Origin: Planctomycetota bacterium
GTDB lineage: Bacteria > Planctomycetota > SZUA-567
Direction: 5' to 3'
Assembly: GCA_031270145.1 (NCBI GenBank)
Contig: JAISYD010000013.1
Span: forward strand, 1 to 9,209
Length of the DNA: 9,209 nt
The position numbers and the translations under genes are program-made. Shown here in pieces: positions 1 through 6,204 of this stretch. The notes under the pieces were generated by a model, which was given only the letters and a program-made list of their open reading frames with translations, was not told the origin of the DNA and did not search any database. Position 1 is the stretch's first letter. Every line of letters starts with the position of its first letter.

Positions 1-137
1 GCCAATTCCGGATTGTCGTAAACGCTGGAGGCGAAAAAAATCAGGGTTTTTACCGGGATGCCGTCATATTCCCTTTGCAGCAGCCGAACCGCGCTTTTGG
101 CGTCTCCAGCCTGGACGCATTTGCTGAGAAATCTCAT
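1..137 (-). CDS. Partial N-terminus of a possible FIST-domain sensor protein
   Basis: Only the first 45 codons are in the window; the gene runs off the left edge. The ATG at 137 is preceded by a strong Shine-Dalgarno (AAGGGGAG, 3 nt before the ATG in GCC spacing). The peptide begins MRFLSKCVQAGDAKSAVRLL and continues with a hydrophobic strand (KTLIFFASSVYDNPEL). An N-terminal strand, then an Ala-containing helix, then a strand ending in FAS..YD resembles the start of FIST_N domains, which are sensory domains of signalling proteins thought to bind small ligands. This family call rests on pattern memory over a short stretch. The gene has its own sigma-70 promoter at 239-266 and a structured leader, so it is probably a first or single gene under separate control. 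It could instead be an unrelated alpha/beta protein. Confidence 0.6.
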   Translation of the reverse strand, partial: MRFLSKCVQAGDAKSAVRLLQREYDGIPVKTLIFFASSVYDNPEL

Positions 138-174
138 GGCTCCCCTTTGAAATCGGCGTTTCTTTTCCGCATCG

Positions 175-235
175 GCTTGTTTGGGGCGGTGTTGGGCGAA
201 AACGGCTTTGCGTCCGGCAACACCCCGGCTCAAGC
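175..235 (-). promoter_or_regulatory. Structured 5' leader, possible riboswitch-like pseudoknot
   Basis: On the minus strand, the leader of the gene starting at 137 has an outer helix GCTTG (235-231) with CAAGC (179-175). Inside it is a perfect 7-bp helix GGTGTTG (224-218) with CAACACC (194-188), extendable by two G-C pairs across a bulged G. The GGTGTTG also forms the loop of a CCGG/CCGG hairpin (228-225 with 217-214), so the long-range pairing could make an H-type pseudoknot. The intervening strand holds ACGCAAAGCC (213-204), identical to the conserved joining tract of GEMM-I cyclic-di-GMP riboswitches. The rest of that consensus (GCAAACC before the first hairpin, GNRA loop, second helix receptor) is not visible. 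It is therefore not called as GEMM-I. Confidence 0.4.
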
Positions 236-238
236 GCA

Positions 239-266
239 ATGATAGGCGCGCCGCCTTGGGAGTCAA
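239..266 (-). promoter_or_regulatory. Sigma-70-type promoter for the partial FIST-like gene
   Basis: On the minus strand, -35 TTGACT (266-261) and -10 TATCAT (244-239) are separated by 16 bp. Each hexamer matches the consensus at 5 of 6 positions. Transcription would start near 232-235, giving a leader of about 95-98 nt before the ATG at 137. This is one of the two best promoters in the window. Confidence 0.65.
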
Positions 267-343
267 GGGAAATTTGAGCTTGGGCCGCCGGCCGGATTCA
301 AGACGGGAAGCCGCTCCCCGGATTGGCCGATCCGCGGGAAGCC

Positions 344-371
344 TTGCCGGGAAAGGCGAAAACGCCATACT
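344..371 (+). promoter_or_regulatory. Weak candidate promoter for the TIGR03936 gene
   Basis: TTGCCG (344-349) and CATACT (366-371) with a 16-bp spacer match the -35 and -10 consensus at 4 of 6 positions each. The predicted start near 378 would leave a leader of about 14 nt, just enough for the GA-rich ribosome binding site at 378-388. In GC-rich DNA a match of this quality can arise by chance. Confidence 0.25.
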
Positions 372-391
372 TGCGGGAAGAGGGGGAAGCC

Positions 392-1051
392 ATGAGCGCC
401 AATTGCCAATTGATCCAGAAATCCGCCGTCCGCTTCGCCAAGACCGGAGCGGCGATCTACCACTCGCATCACGACATGCTGCGCTTCTGGGAACGGCTGG
501 TCAGGCGGGCCGGCCTCCCCGTACGGCTGACCCAGGGGTTCAATCCCCGGCCGCGGCTGGTTTTTCCCCATGCCCTGGGCCTCGGGATTGTCTCGCGGCT
601 GGAAGAGGTGGAACTGGAGCTCCATTCCCGCCTGGACAACCGGGAAATCCAGCGCCGCCTGAGCCTGGCCTCGCCCGGGGCGGTGGAAATACTCGAAGTC
701 CGCGGCCTGCCGCCGGCCAAGGGAAGCCGGCAAATCGTGGCCAGCTCCTATCGCCTGTCCGGCTGGCCCGGGGACGACTCGCCCGCGCTGGGGCAAGCCG
801 CCGCCGAACTCATGGCCAAGCCGGAAATCCAGGTCGAAAGGGGCGCCCCCGGGGAAAAGCGCCGGATCGACATCCGCCCCTTCATCAAAAAGCTGGCGCT
901 GGACGCCGGTTCGGACAGCCTGGAACTGGCCGTCAGCCACACCCGAACCGGCAGCGCCAGGCCGGACGAGGCGGCCAAGCTGCTGGCCGCGGCCATTAAC
1001 CGGGATTGGCGGGACTGGCGGATCGAAAAAACCGGCATGCGGTTGGAATGA
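392..1051 (+). CDS. TIGR03936 / DUF2344 radical SAM-associated protein
   Basis: A 219-aa protein with the family's N-terminal signature: VRFAKTGAAIYHSHHD (residues 13-28), then an Arg-rich helix (RFWERLVRRAGLP, 31-43), QGFNPRPR (48-55) and a GLGIVS loop (63-68). The family is usually fused to, or next to, a B12-binding radical SAM protein (TIGR03960), often near ribonuclease G/E. Its biochemical role is unknown to me. The ATG at 392 is chosen because AGAGGGGGAAGCC sits directly before it and the family signature starts soon after. An in-frame ATG at 323 would add 23 residues with no family similarity. Here the gene stands alone: the left neighbour is divergent and the right neighbour convergent, 46 bp away. 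No radical SAM partner lies in the window. The family call is firm; the function is open. Confidence 0.88.
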   Translation: MSANCQLIQKSAVRFAKTGAAIYHSHHDMLRFWERLVRRAGLPVRLTQGFNPRPRLVFPHALGLGIVSRLEEVELELHSRLDNREIQRRLSLASPGAVEILEVRGLPPAKGSRQIVASSYRLSGWPGDDSPALGQAAAELMAKPEIQVERGAPGEKRRIDIRPFIKKLALDAGSDSLELAVSHTRTGSARPDEAAKLLAAAINRDWRDWRIEKTGMRLE

Positions 1052-1097
1052 TGGGGCGAACCGCCTGGCCCTCCGCGCCTTGGTCCAGGTTCCGTCC

Positions 1098-2327
1098 CTA
1101 CCAGGCTCCCGGCTTCCGGCCGGAGGCGGAGGCGGCTTTCCGTATCCCGGGCGGCTCGATATAGCGATAACCGCCGCCCCGAACCTCGGCGTAAAGGGTC
1201 AGCATGCGCTTTTTCCAGCCGACCTCCCATTGCTCCAGGGTTTCGCCGTTGTCCTGGAGCAGCTTCTCCACCTCGGACAGGGCGGCCTGGGTGAGCCGGC
1301 GGTTCCATTGCCGGTCGAAGTCGCGGGGTTCCCGCGCCCCGGCGGCGCAAATGTCCACCAGGGACGGGACGTCCAGCCCCCAGACCGCCCGGCAGGCCCG
1401 GAGAAGGCGGCCGGCCACCGGGACGGGCCAGCGGAGATAGGGGTAGGGACGCAGGGGATCGATGGCGGCGTCGATGGCGGCCCGCACCGCCTCCGGCCCC
1501 GCCCGTTCCAGTTCCCGCTGCTCGCGCCGGAAAATGGCCTCGCCGCTGGCCATCCGCAAATCGAAAACCACGCCCCACATGACGGAATAGTAGTCGGAGT
1601 TGATTTGATCCCCCATGATCAGGTTGAGGGTGTGGCGGACGGAAGGGCAGTTGCCGCCGTTGATAAGCTTGGCGAGATGATCCAGGCGCTCCCGGTTGAT
1701 AGAGCCGACGTCGTCGATGCCGATGATCAAGCCGTTGTGATCCCGCTCGATCCGGCCGCTTTCCACGTTCATGGCCATGCCCTCGGCCAGCCAAAGCGGC
1801 ACGGTGGGGATTTTGGCCAGCCGGTAGCCGGAAACCCGCTGGAACACCTCCGGCGGGGCGGGATAATGGAGCCCCCGGTGGCAATACTGGTGAAAGCCCT
1901 CGTGCATGGCGGTGGCCTCGGGCGGATGGCCGTCCAGCGTGCGGTAATAGACGTGCACCTCGCCCGAAGTGGTGCAGAAGCCGTTGGTGGCCATGGCCGG
2001 GAATTCGTAGAGGGCGGCCTGGCGGTCGTAGTCGCGGCGATCCAGGTGGAGCCAGAAGGGCATGGGATCGCCGGGCGGCAGCGGCAGTTCGTCCAGCCCG
2101 GCATAGACGTTGAACATCCGTTCCATGAGGATGGCGGCGCGGCGGGCCAGTTCGTCGCCGCCGGCCCCGAGGGAAGGGCCGACCAGCCGAACCAGGTAAT
2201 GTTCGGAGGAATATTGCGCCGTCTCCAGGACGCCGCCGGCGTCCCCGGACAGATTGGCGCAGCCGGCGAGGAGCAGGATGACGGCAAGGCCAATCGGCGA
2301 CAAAGGCCATTGCGAACGCTGCCGCAT
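1098..2327 (-). CDS. Lipoprotein with gluzincin metallopeptidase motif (DUF1570-like)
   Basis: A 409-aa predicted lipoprotein. The N-terminus (MRQRSQW...) leads into a hydrophobic stretch ending in the lipobox LLAGC, so Cys23 should be lipidated. The +2 residue is Ala, not Asp, which suggests outer-membrane sorting if E. coli rules apply. HEGFH at residues 142-146 is an HExxH zinc site. The Glu of WLAEG (Glu182) is placed as the third ligand, as in gluzincins and in DUF1570/peptidase-MA-like proteins. The start is set at 2327 because GGGAGAA precedes it at good spacing; the upstream ATG at 2342 has no Shine-Dalgarno and would add five residues before the signal peptide. It lies 87 bp downstream of topA on the same strand with no clear terminator between, so co-transcription is possible. 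The substrate is unknown, and proteolytic activity is inferred from the motif only. Confidence 0.82.
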   Translation of the reverse strand: MRQRSQWPLSPIGLAVILLLAGCANLSGDAGGVLETAQYSSEHYLVRLVGPSLGAGGDELARRAAILMERMFNVYAGLDELPLPPGDPMPFWLHLDRRDYDRQAALYEFPAMATNGFCTTSGEVHVYYRTLDGHPPEATAMHEGFHQYCHRGLHYPAPPEVFQRVSGYRLAKIPTVPLWLAEGMAMNVESGRIERDHNGLIIGIDDVGSINRERLDHLAKLINGGNCPSVRHTLNLIMGDQINSDYYSVMWGVVFDLRMASGEAIFRREQRELERAGPEAVRAAIDAAIDPLRPYPYLRWPVPVAGRLLRACRAVWGLDVPSLVDICAAGAREPRDFDRQWNRRLTQAALSEVEKLLQDNGETLEQWEVGWKKRMLTLYAEVRGGGYRYIEPPGIRKAASASGRKPGAW

Positions 2328-2414
2328 GAAATGTTCTCCCATGGCCGCGATTGACCGGCGAAACCTAGCGGACCCGCCCTTACTTTCCCCCGCCGGGGCG
2401 AATCCTTTCGCCGC

Positions 2415-5162
2415 TTATCCGGCCGCCGCCTTGGGGAGCGGCTTGGCGTTCCTGCATTTCGGATAGGCGGAACAGGAAAGGAAGGGGCCCCGGCGGCTCA
2501 TCCTGACCACCATCGGGGAACCGCACTTTTCGCACACCCCGCCCGCCACCTCCGGCAAATCCACCACCTGGCCGTTTTTGTCCAGGTGCTTGGTGTTGCG
2601 GCACTCGGGATAGCCGGTGCAGGCGAGGAACGGCCCCCGCCGCCCCGACTTCACCTGCATGGGCCTGCCGCATTTCTCGCAGTCGCGCTTGATCTCCGGC
2701 AAACGCACCACCTTGCCGTCCTTGGCGACGGGGCGGGTGCCCTTGCAGGCCGGATAGGCGGCGCAGGCCAGGAACACGCCGAAACGCGAGCGCTTGGCCA
2801 GCATCCGGCCGCCGCAAACCGGACAAGCCACGCCGGCCAGTTCGGCGGCGTCCGGTCCGCCGCCCCCCTCGTCCGGCAACTCGCGGCTGCCGGAGCATTC
2901 CGGATATTTGGAGCAGCCGAGGAAGGCGCCGCGCTGGGAATAGCGGATGGTCATGCCGGCCCCGCACTCGGGGCAGGGCTCCCCATTGGGGGCGGGGGCG
3001 CCCTTGAGCGGCTGGGACGAGGCCATCGCCTCGTTCAGCCTTTTCTCGAAGGGCCGGTAGAAACGGTCCACCAGGTTCGACCAGTCCACCTTCCCCTCCT
3101 CCACCCCGTCCAGATCCTTTTCCATCTGGGCGGTGAACTCGACATCCATGATGTCAGGGAAGTTGTCCTTCAGGATGCCGGTCACCGCCAGCCCCAGCCG
3201 GGTGGCGAAAAAGCGGCGGTTTTCCTGCCTGACGTAGCCGCGCTCCTGGATGGTCTGGACAATGGGGGCGTAGGTGGAAGGCCGGCCGATGCCCTCCTTT
3301 TCCAGCTCCCGCACCAGGCTCGCCTCGCCGAAGCGGGGCGGCGGCTGGGTATGATGCCGGCTGGGGACGATTTCCCGCGCCTTGAGCCCGTCGCCCTTGG
3401 CCAGGGCCGGCAAAACCTGCTCGTCCTCCCGCGGATCGCCGCCGTCGCCGTCGTCCTTGGGCGCGTCGGCGTTTTCGCCGCCCGCCCCGTCGTTCGCGGC
3501 TTTCCTTTTCCTGGCGAAGGAGGGGGAGACCAGCGTATGGCCGTCGAAAAGCACGCGTCTCCCCCTCGCCTCGAACAAGCCGTCGCCGGCCTCGATTTTC
3601 GCCGTGGTCACCCGGTATTCGGCGGGGGCGAGCTGGGAGGCCACGAAACGGCGCCAGATCAGCTCGTAGAGCCGGTGCTGCTCCGGAGCGAGGAAGGGCT
3701 TCACCCGATCCGGGGTCTGGCCGACCGCGGTGGGCCGGACGGCTTCGTGCGCGTCCTGGGCGCCTTTGCGGCCGGCGTAGAAATTAGGCTTGTCCGGCAG
3801 GTAGGGCGGGGCGAAATTCCGGCCGATGAAGTCCCTCGCCTCGGCGATGGCCTCGGGGGCGACGCGGGTGGAATCGGTCCGCATATAGGTGATGAGGCCG
3901 GTCGATTCCCCCCCCTCCAGATCCACCCCCTCGTAAAGCCGTTGCGCCACGCGCATGGTGCGCTGCGCCCCCATGTAGAGCAGGTTGGCCGCCGCCTGCT
4001 GCAGGGTGGAGGTGATGAAGGGCGGCGCGGGCCGGCTCTTGACGTCGCGCTCGCCCAACTCGGCCACCCGCCAGGGGACGTCCCGCAGGGCGGCGACGAT
4101 GGCGGCGGCCGCAGCCTCGTTCGGAGCGGTGGGGGCGCGCGGCGCCTGCTTGCCGCCGCCGGGGACGACGAATTCCCCGCCCCGCCAGCCGACCAGCTCG
4201 GCCTGGAACTCCTCCGCCGGCGACTTGTCCGGCGACAGGACGGCGCGGACGCGCCAGAATTCAACCGGCGCGAAAGCCTGGATTTCCTGTTCCCGCTCCG
4301 CCACCAGCCGTACCGCCACCGATTGCACCCGGCCGGCCGACAGGCCCTTGCTGACCTTTTTCCAGAGGAAGGGCGAAAGGCGGTAGCCGACGATGCGATC
4401 CAGCACCCGGCGGCCCTGCTGGGCGTTGACCAGATCCATATTGAGGGCGGAGGGGCGCGCCATGCCCTCGCGCACCGCCGACCTGGTGATGGCGTTGAAG
4501 GTGACCCGGCTGACCTGGTCGTCCGGGAGGTTCAGCAGCTCCTTGAGATGCCAGGCGATGGCCTCGCCCTCGCGATCCGGGTCGGGCGCCAGATAGACGT
4601 GGCCGGCCTTGCCGACGGCGGCCCGCAATTCCTTGATGACCTTTTCCCGCGAGGCGATGGGGACATAGGCCGGCTGGTAGCGGTTTTGGAAATCGATGCC
4701 GATGTCGGAGCCGCTCACCTTGACCGGCATGTCCCTGACATGGCCCATGGAGGCCTTGACCGTGTAGTCGGCGCCCAGGAATTTTTTTATCGTCTTGGCC
4801 TTGTGCGGGCTTTCGACGATGAGCAGGTTGTCCTTGCCGGAAAGGCGGCGCGGCGGCTCCTTTTTCGCGGCCGGCCTTTCCGGCCGGGTTCCGGCCGCCT
4901 TGGCGGCGGCGGAAGCCTTGGCCGGAGCCTTGGCGGCCGGCGGGCGGCGGGCGGCGGCGATGGCCTTCCCCAGCGTCAGCTTGTCCCGGCGCATATGGAG
5001 GAGGACGCTTCGCATCAGGGCGAAATCCTCCGCCGCGGCGCCGGCCAGGCTTATCCCCAGCGATTCCTCCAGCGCCCCCGGGCTTACCCTGAGGGCGGCG
5101 AACTCGTCCAAGATCGCCTTGCGTCCGGCGTCGGGTTTGCCGGCTTCGACTTCCGTCACCAT
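2415..5162 (-). CDS. topA: DNA topoisomerase I (type IA) with N-terminal extension
   Basis: A 915-aa enzyme that relaxes negative supercoils by single-strand passage. The Toprim domain begins near residue 109 (NLLIVESPHKAKTIKKFLG) and contains the acidic motif DPDREGE (194-200). The catalytic tyrosine is Tyr426 in GLITYMRTDSTR. PSTYAPIVQTI and other family blocks follow. An Asp/Glu-rich insert lies at about 555-580. The C-terminus carries four CxxC-C-C zinc ribbons (about 730-756, 780-806, 828-854, 877-903). Residues 1-108 are extra compared with ordinary TopA: a helical segment, then an Ala/Lys/Pro-rich linker. The start is uncertain. ATG 5162 has AGGAG only 3 nt upstream; the adjacent GTG at 5159 has ideal spacing; ATG 5189 has GGAG; ATG 5246 would add 28 residues and overlaps the candidate promoter. 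The upstream neighbour is the Crp-type regulator, 164 bp away. Confidence 0.97.
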   Translation of the reverse strand: MVTEVEAGKPDAGRKAILDEFAALRVSPGALEESLGISLAGAAAEDFALMRSVLLHMRRDKLTLGKAIAAARRPPAAKAPAKASAAAKAAGTRPERPAAKKEPPRRLSGKDNLLIVESPHKAKTIKKFLGADYTVKASMGHVRDMPVKVSGSDIGIDFQNRYQPAYVPIASREKVIKELRAAVGKAGHVYLAPDPDREGEAIAWHLKELLNLPDDQVSRVTFNAITRSAVREGMARPSALNMDLVNAQQGRRVLDRIVGYRLSPFLWKKVSKGLSAGRVQSVAVRLVAEREQEIQAFAPVEFWRVRAVLSPDKSPAEEFQAELVGWRGGEFVVPGGGKQAPRAPTAPNEAAAAAIVAALRDVPWRVAELGERDVKSRPAPPFITSTLQQAAANLLYMGAQRTMRVAQRLYEGVDLEGGESTGLITYMRTDSTRVAPEAIAEARDFIGRNFAPPYLPDKPNFYAGRKGAQDAHEAVRPTAVGQTPDRVKPFLAPEQHRLYELIWRRFVASQLAPAEYRVTTAKIEAGDGLFEARGRRVLFDGHTLVSPSFARKRKAANDGAGGENADAPKDDGDGGDPREDEQVLPALAKGDGLKAREIVPSRHHTQPPPRFGEASLVRELEKEGIGRPSTYAPIVQTIQERGYVRQENRRFFATRLGLAVTGILKDNFPDIMDVEFTAQMEKDLDGVEEGKVDWSNLVDRFYRPFEKRLNEAMASSQPLKGAPAPNGEPCPECGAGMTIRYSQRGAFLGCSKYPECSGSRELPDEGGGGPDAAELAGVACPVCGGRMLAKRSRFGVFLACAAYPACKGTRPVAKDGKVVRLPEIKRDCEKCGRPMQVKSGRRGPFLACTGYPECRNTKHLDKNGQVVDLPEVAGGVCEKCGSPMVVRMSRRGPFLSCSAYPKCRNAKPLPKAAAG

Positions 5163-5217
5163 GCTCTCCTGTGCGGGCCATATTTCCATGCCGCTCCGAT
5201 TTGCCTGAACTTCCGGC

Positions 5218-5246
5218 CATATCAACAAATACGGAATGTCCGGCAA
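5218..5246 (-). promoter_or_regulatory. Candidate topA promoter
   Basis: On the minus strand, TTGCCG (5246-5241) and GATATG (5223-5218) are 17 bp apart, matching consensus at 4 and 3 of 6 positions. The surrounding 5218-5255 is locally AT-rich, unlike the flanks. A start near 5211 would rule out the ATG at 5246 and favour translation from 5189 or 5162. The match is weak. Confidence 0.3.
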
Positions 5247-5270
5247 AAATCAAGGGAAAGTTCGGGGCGC

Positions 5271-5289
5271 TTTCCCCGGCCAGGGGAAA
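5271..5289. repeat. Inverted repeat between the regulator and topA
   Basis: TTTCCCC (5271-5277) and GGGGAAA (5283-5289) form a perfect 7-bp stem with a 5-nt loop. In minus-strand RNA the U residues lie inside the stem, so it is not a canonical terminator. It could still act with the neighbouring hairpin at 5304-5323 to fold or protect the 3' end of the regulator transcript. Confidence 0.4.
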
Positions 5290-5303
5290 ACGGCGGCTGG
5301 TCC

Positions 5304-5323
5304 GGCCGGCGCCTCCGCCGGCC
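5304..5323 (-). terminator. GC-rich hairpin just after the Crp-type gene
   Basis: GGCCGGCG and CGCCGGCC make a perfect 8-bp stem with a GAGG loop in minus-strand RNA, starting 3 nt after the stop codon at 5327-5329. A TTTT run follows only about 13 nt later, so it lacks the immediate U-tract of a classical intrinsic terminator. It may be a weak terminator or a 3'-end stabiliser. Confidence 0.35.
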
Positions 5324-5326
5324 CGC

Positions 5327-6001
5327 TTATGGCTCAGCCTCTCCGATAAGCTCAAAGCGGTTCTTCCTGTACTTGATGATTCCCCTGGATTTCAGCCTGC
5401 CCATCTCGGCGGACAAGGCGCTGCGCTCCACAAAGAGGTAGTCGGCGAGCTCCTGCCGGTTGAAGGGAATCTCGAACGGCCCGCCGCCTGTACGCTTCGC
5501 CCGCTCCGCGAGGTAGGACAGCAGCTTTTCCCCGGTGGTTCGTTTCGCCACATGCTCCACCCTCTCCAGCAGCAGGATATTCTTCCGGGCCAGGACGCCT
5601 ATAATGTTACGGATCAGCCTCGAGTGGAAGGCGCAGGCGGAGGGGCAGCCGGCCGCGATTTTCCCGTAGTCGAGGAACATTATCCCGCTGTCCTCCCTGG
5701 CGACGACGCCGACCGGTACGCGGCCGATCCCGCCGCATACCACGGCCTCCGCGAACGTTTCGGGAGGGGTGACTTCCGCGACCAGGGAATTGTTGCCCCG
5801 AATGTCCCCCTTCACGAGGTGCAGCCTGCCTTTGACCACCAGGCCGATTCCGGCCGCCGCGTCGCCCTCAAAATAAATGATCTCGCCCTTTTTGTAGGTC
5901 TTGACCGAGGCGCCCAGGCAAGCCAGCAGGGCGGCGAAATCCGCGGCGGCGATTCCGGCGAACAAGGGCGAGGTTGCCAGCGCGGGAAAGAAATTTTCCA
6001 T
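5327..6001 (-). CDS. Crp/Fnr-family transcriptional regulator
   Basis: A 224-aa protein with an N-terminal cyclic-nucleotide-type beta-barrel (about 10-120, including YKKGEIIYFEGD at 36-47), a long dimerisation helix (about 124-150) and a C-terminal winged helix-turn-helix. In the latter, FNRQELADYL (180-189) and RSALSAEMGRLKSRG (193-207) are the two HTH helices. The pair CPSAC followed by FHSRLI and ARKN is typical, from memory, of a clade of anaerobe Crp-like proteins. The phosphate-binding Arg-Ser of true Crp is not seen, nor the N-terminal Cys cluster of Fnr, so the signal is unknown; Cys119 and Cys123 could be a redox pair. The ATG at 6001 has a modest AAGGGCGG upstream. A 14-bp palindrome in its promoter suggests autoregulation. 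topA lies downstream beyond two hairpins. Confidence 0.93.
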   Translation of the reverse strand: MENFFPALATSPLFAGIAAADFAALLACLGASVKTYKKGEIIYFEGDAAAGIGLVVKGRLHLVKGDIRGNNSLVAEVTPPETFAEAVVCGGIGRVPVGVVAREDSGIMFLDYGKIAAGCPSACAFHSRLIRNIIGVLARKNILLLERVEHVAKRTTGEKLLSYLAERAKRTGGGPFEIPFNRQELADYLFVERSALSAEMGRLKSRGIIKYRKNRFELIGEAEP

Positions 6002-6024
6002 TTTTCCGCCCTTCGTCGCAAATC

Positions 6025-6038
6025 CAACCGACAGGTTG
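6025..6038. promoter_or_regulatory. Candidate Crp/Fnr-type operator palindrome
   Basis: CAACC-GACA-GGTTG is a perfect inverted repeat with 5-bp arms and a 4-bp centre, the geometry of Crp/Fnr sites (compare TTGAT-N4-ATCAA of Fnr). It lies directly upstream of a Crp/Fnr-family gene. It covers the predicted start of the regulator transcript and overlaps the -35 box of the plus-strand promoter, so a bound dimer could repress both. That the adjacent regulator binds here is inferred. Confidence 0.45.
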
Positions 6039-6056
6039 CGCGCATCCTACTACAAT
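6028..6056 (+). promoter_or_regulatory. Promoter for the small plus-strand ORF
   Basis: CCGACA (6028-6033) and TACAAT (6051-6056) are 17 bp apart and match consensus at 4 and 5 of 6 positions. Transcription would begin near 6063, giving a leader of about 22 nt that contains the strong AAGGAGGG site. Confidence 0.5.
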
Positions 6057-6072
6057 GGGCCCGGGAGATCAA
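6044..6072 (-). promoter_or_regulatory. Promoter for the Crp-type gene
   Basis: On the minus strand, TTGATC (6072-6067) and TAGGAT (6049-6044) are separated by 17 bp and match consensus at 4 of 6 each. The predicted start is near 6037, inside the palindrome at 6025-6038. It is interleaved with the opposing plus-strand promoter, so the two polymerases would compete. Confidence 0.4.
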
Positions 6073-6084
6073 GGAGGGAAGAGC

Positions 6085-6204
6085 ATGAAACGCCTTCGCG
6101 ACGACTATTGCGACCCGCGGCGGATGGTCGCGCCAAGCGTCGACGGGCGGATCCGGGAAAATCAGGGGGCCGCTATTTCTTCCGTCGCCGGAGGATGGGG
6201 ATGA
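6085..6204 (+). CDS. Possible 39-aa small protein, unknown function
   Basis: ATG at 6085 is preceded by AAGGAGGG at 6071-6078 with 6-nt spacing, the strongest ribosome binding site in the window. A plausible promoter lies 29 bp before the ATG. The product starts MKRLRDDYCDPRRMVAPSVD and ends in GGWG; it is basic at the N-terminus, has one Cys, and shows no signal peptide or membrane segment. I recognise no family. It is divergent from the Crp-type regulator, so it could be that regulator's target. Its last 32 nt are antisense to the end of murJ, so the same transcript might act as an antisense RNA. The initiation signals support it; the lack of family similarity and the short length argue for caution. 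It may also be the remnant of a longer gene. Confidence 0.35.
   Translation: MKRLRDDYCDPRRMVAPSVDGRIRENQGAAISSVAGGWG

Noticed and set aside
204..213. Calling a GEMM-I c-di-GMP riboswitch
   Set aside because: Only the ACGCAAAGCC tract matches. The preceding GCAAACC, the GNRA-capped first hairpin and the second receptor helix are not found.
181..999. Plus-strand frame overlapping the TIGR03936 gene
   Set aside because: It is an alternative frame of the same strand with low-complexity composition. The frame at 392-1051 has the family signature.
748..2310. Minus-strand frame spanning the lipoprotein and part of the TIGR03936 gene
   Set aside because: It is Arg/Pro/Gly-rich, crosses two well-supported genes in a different frame or strand, and shows no motif.
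2397..2412. Hairpin GGCGAA-N4-TTCGCC just after topA as a terminator
   Set aside because: The 6-bp stem lacks a following U-run on the minus strand. It is too weak to call.
5163..5246. Starting topA at ATG 5246
   Set aside because: There is no good ribosome binding site, the added 28 residues look like translated intergenic DNA, and the ATG lies inside the candidate -35 box.
2586..5441. Very long open frame on the plus strand opposite topA
   Set aside because: It is antisense to a certain gene in GC-rich DNA, where stop codons are rare on the opposite strand. The product is Gly/Ala/Arg/Pro-rich with no recognisable motif.
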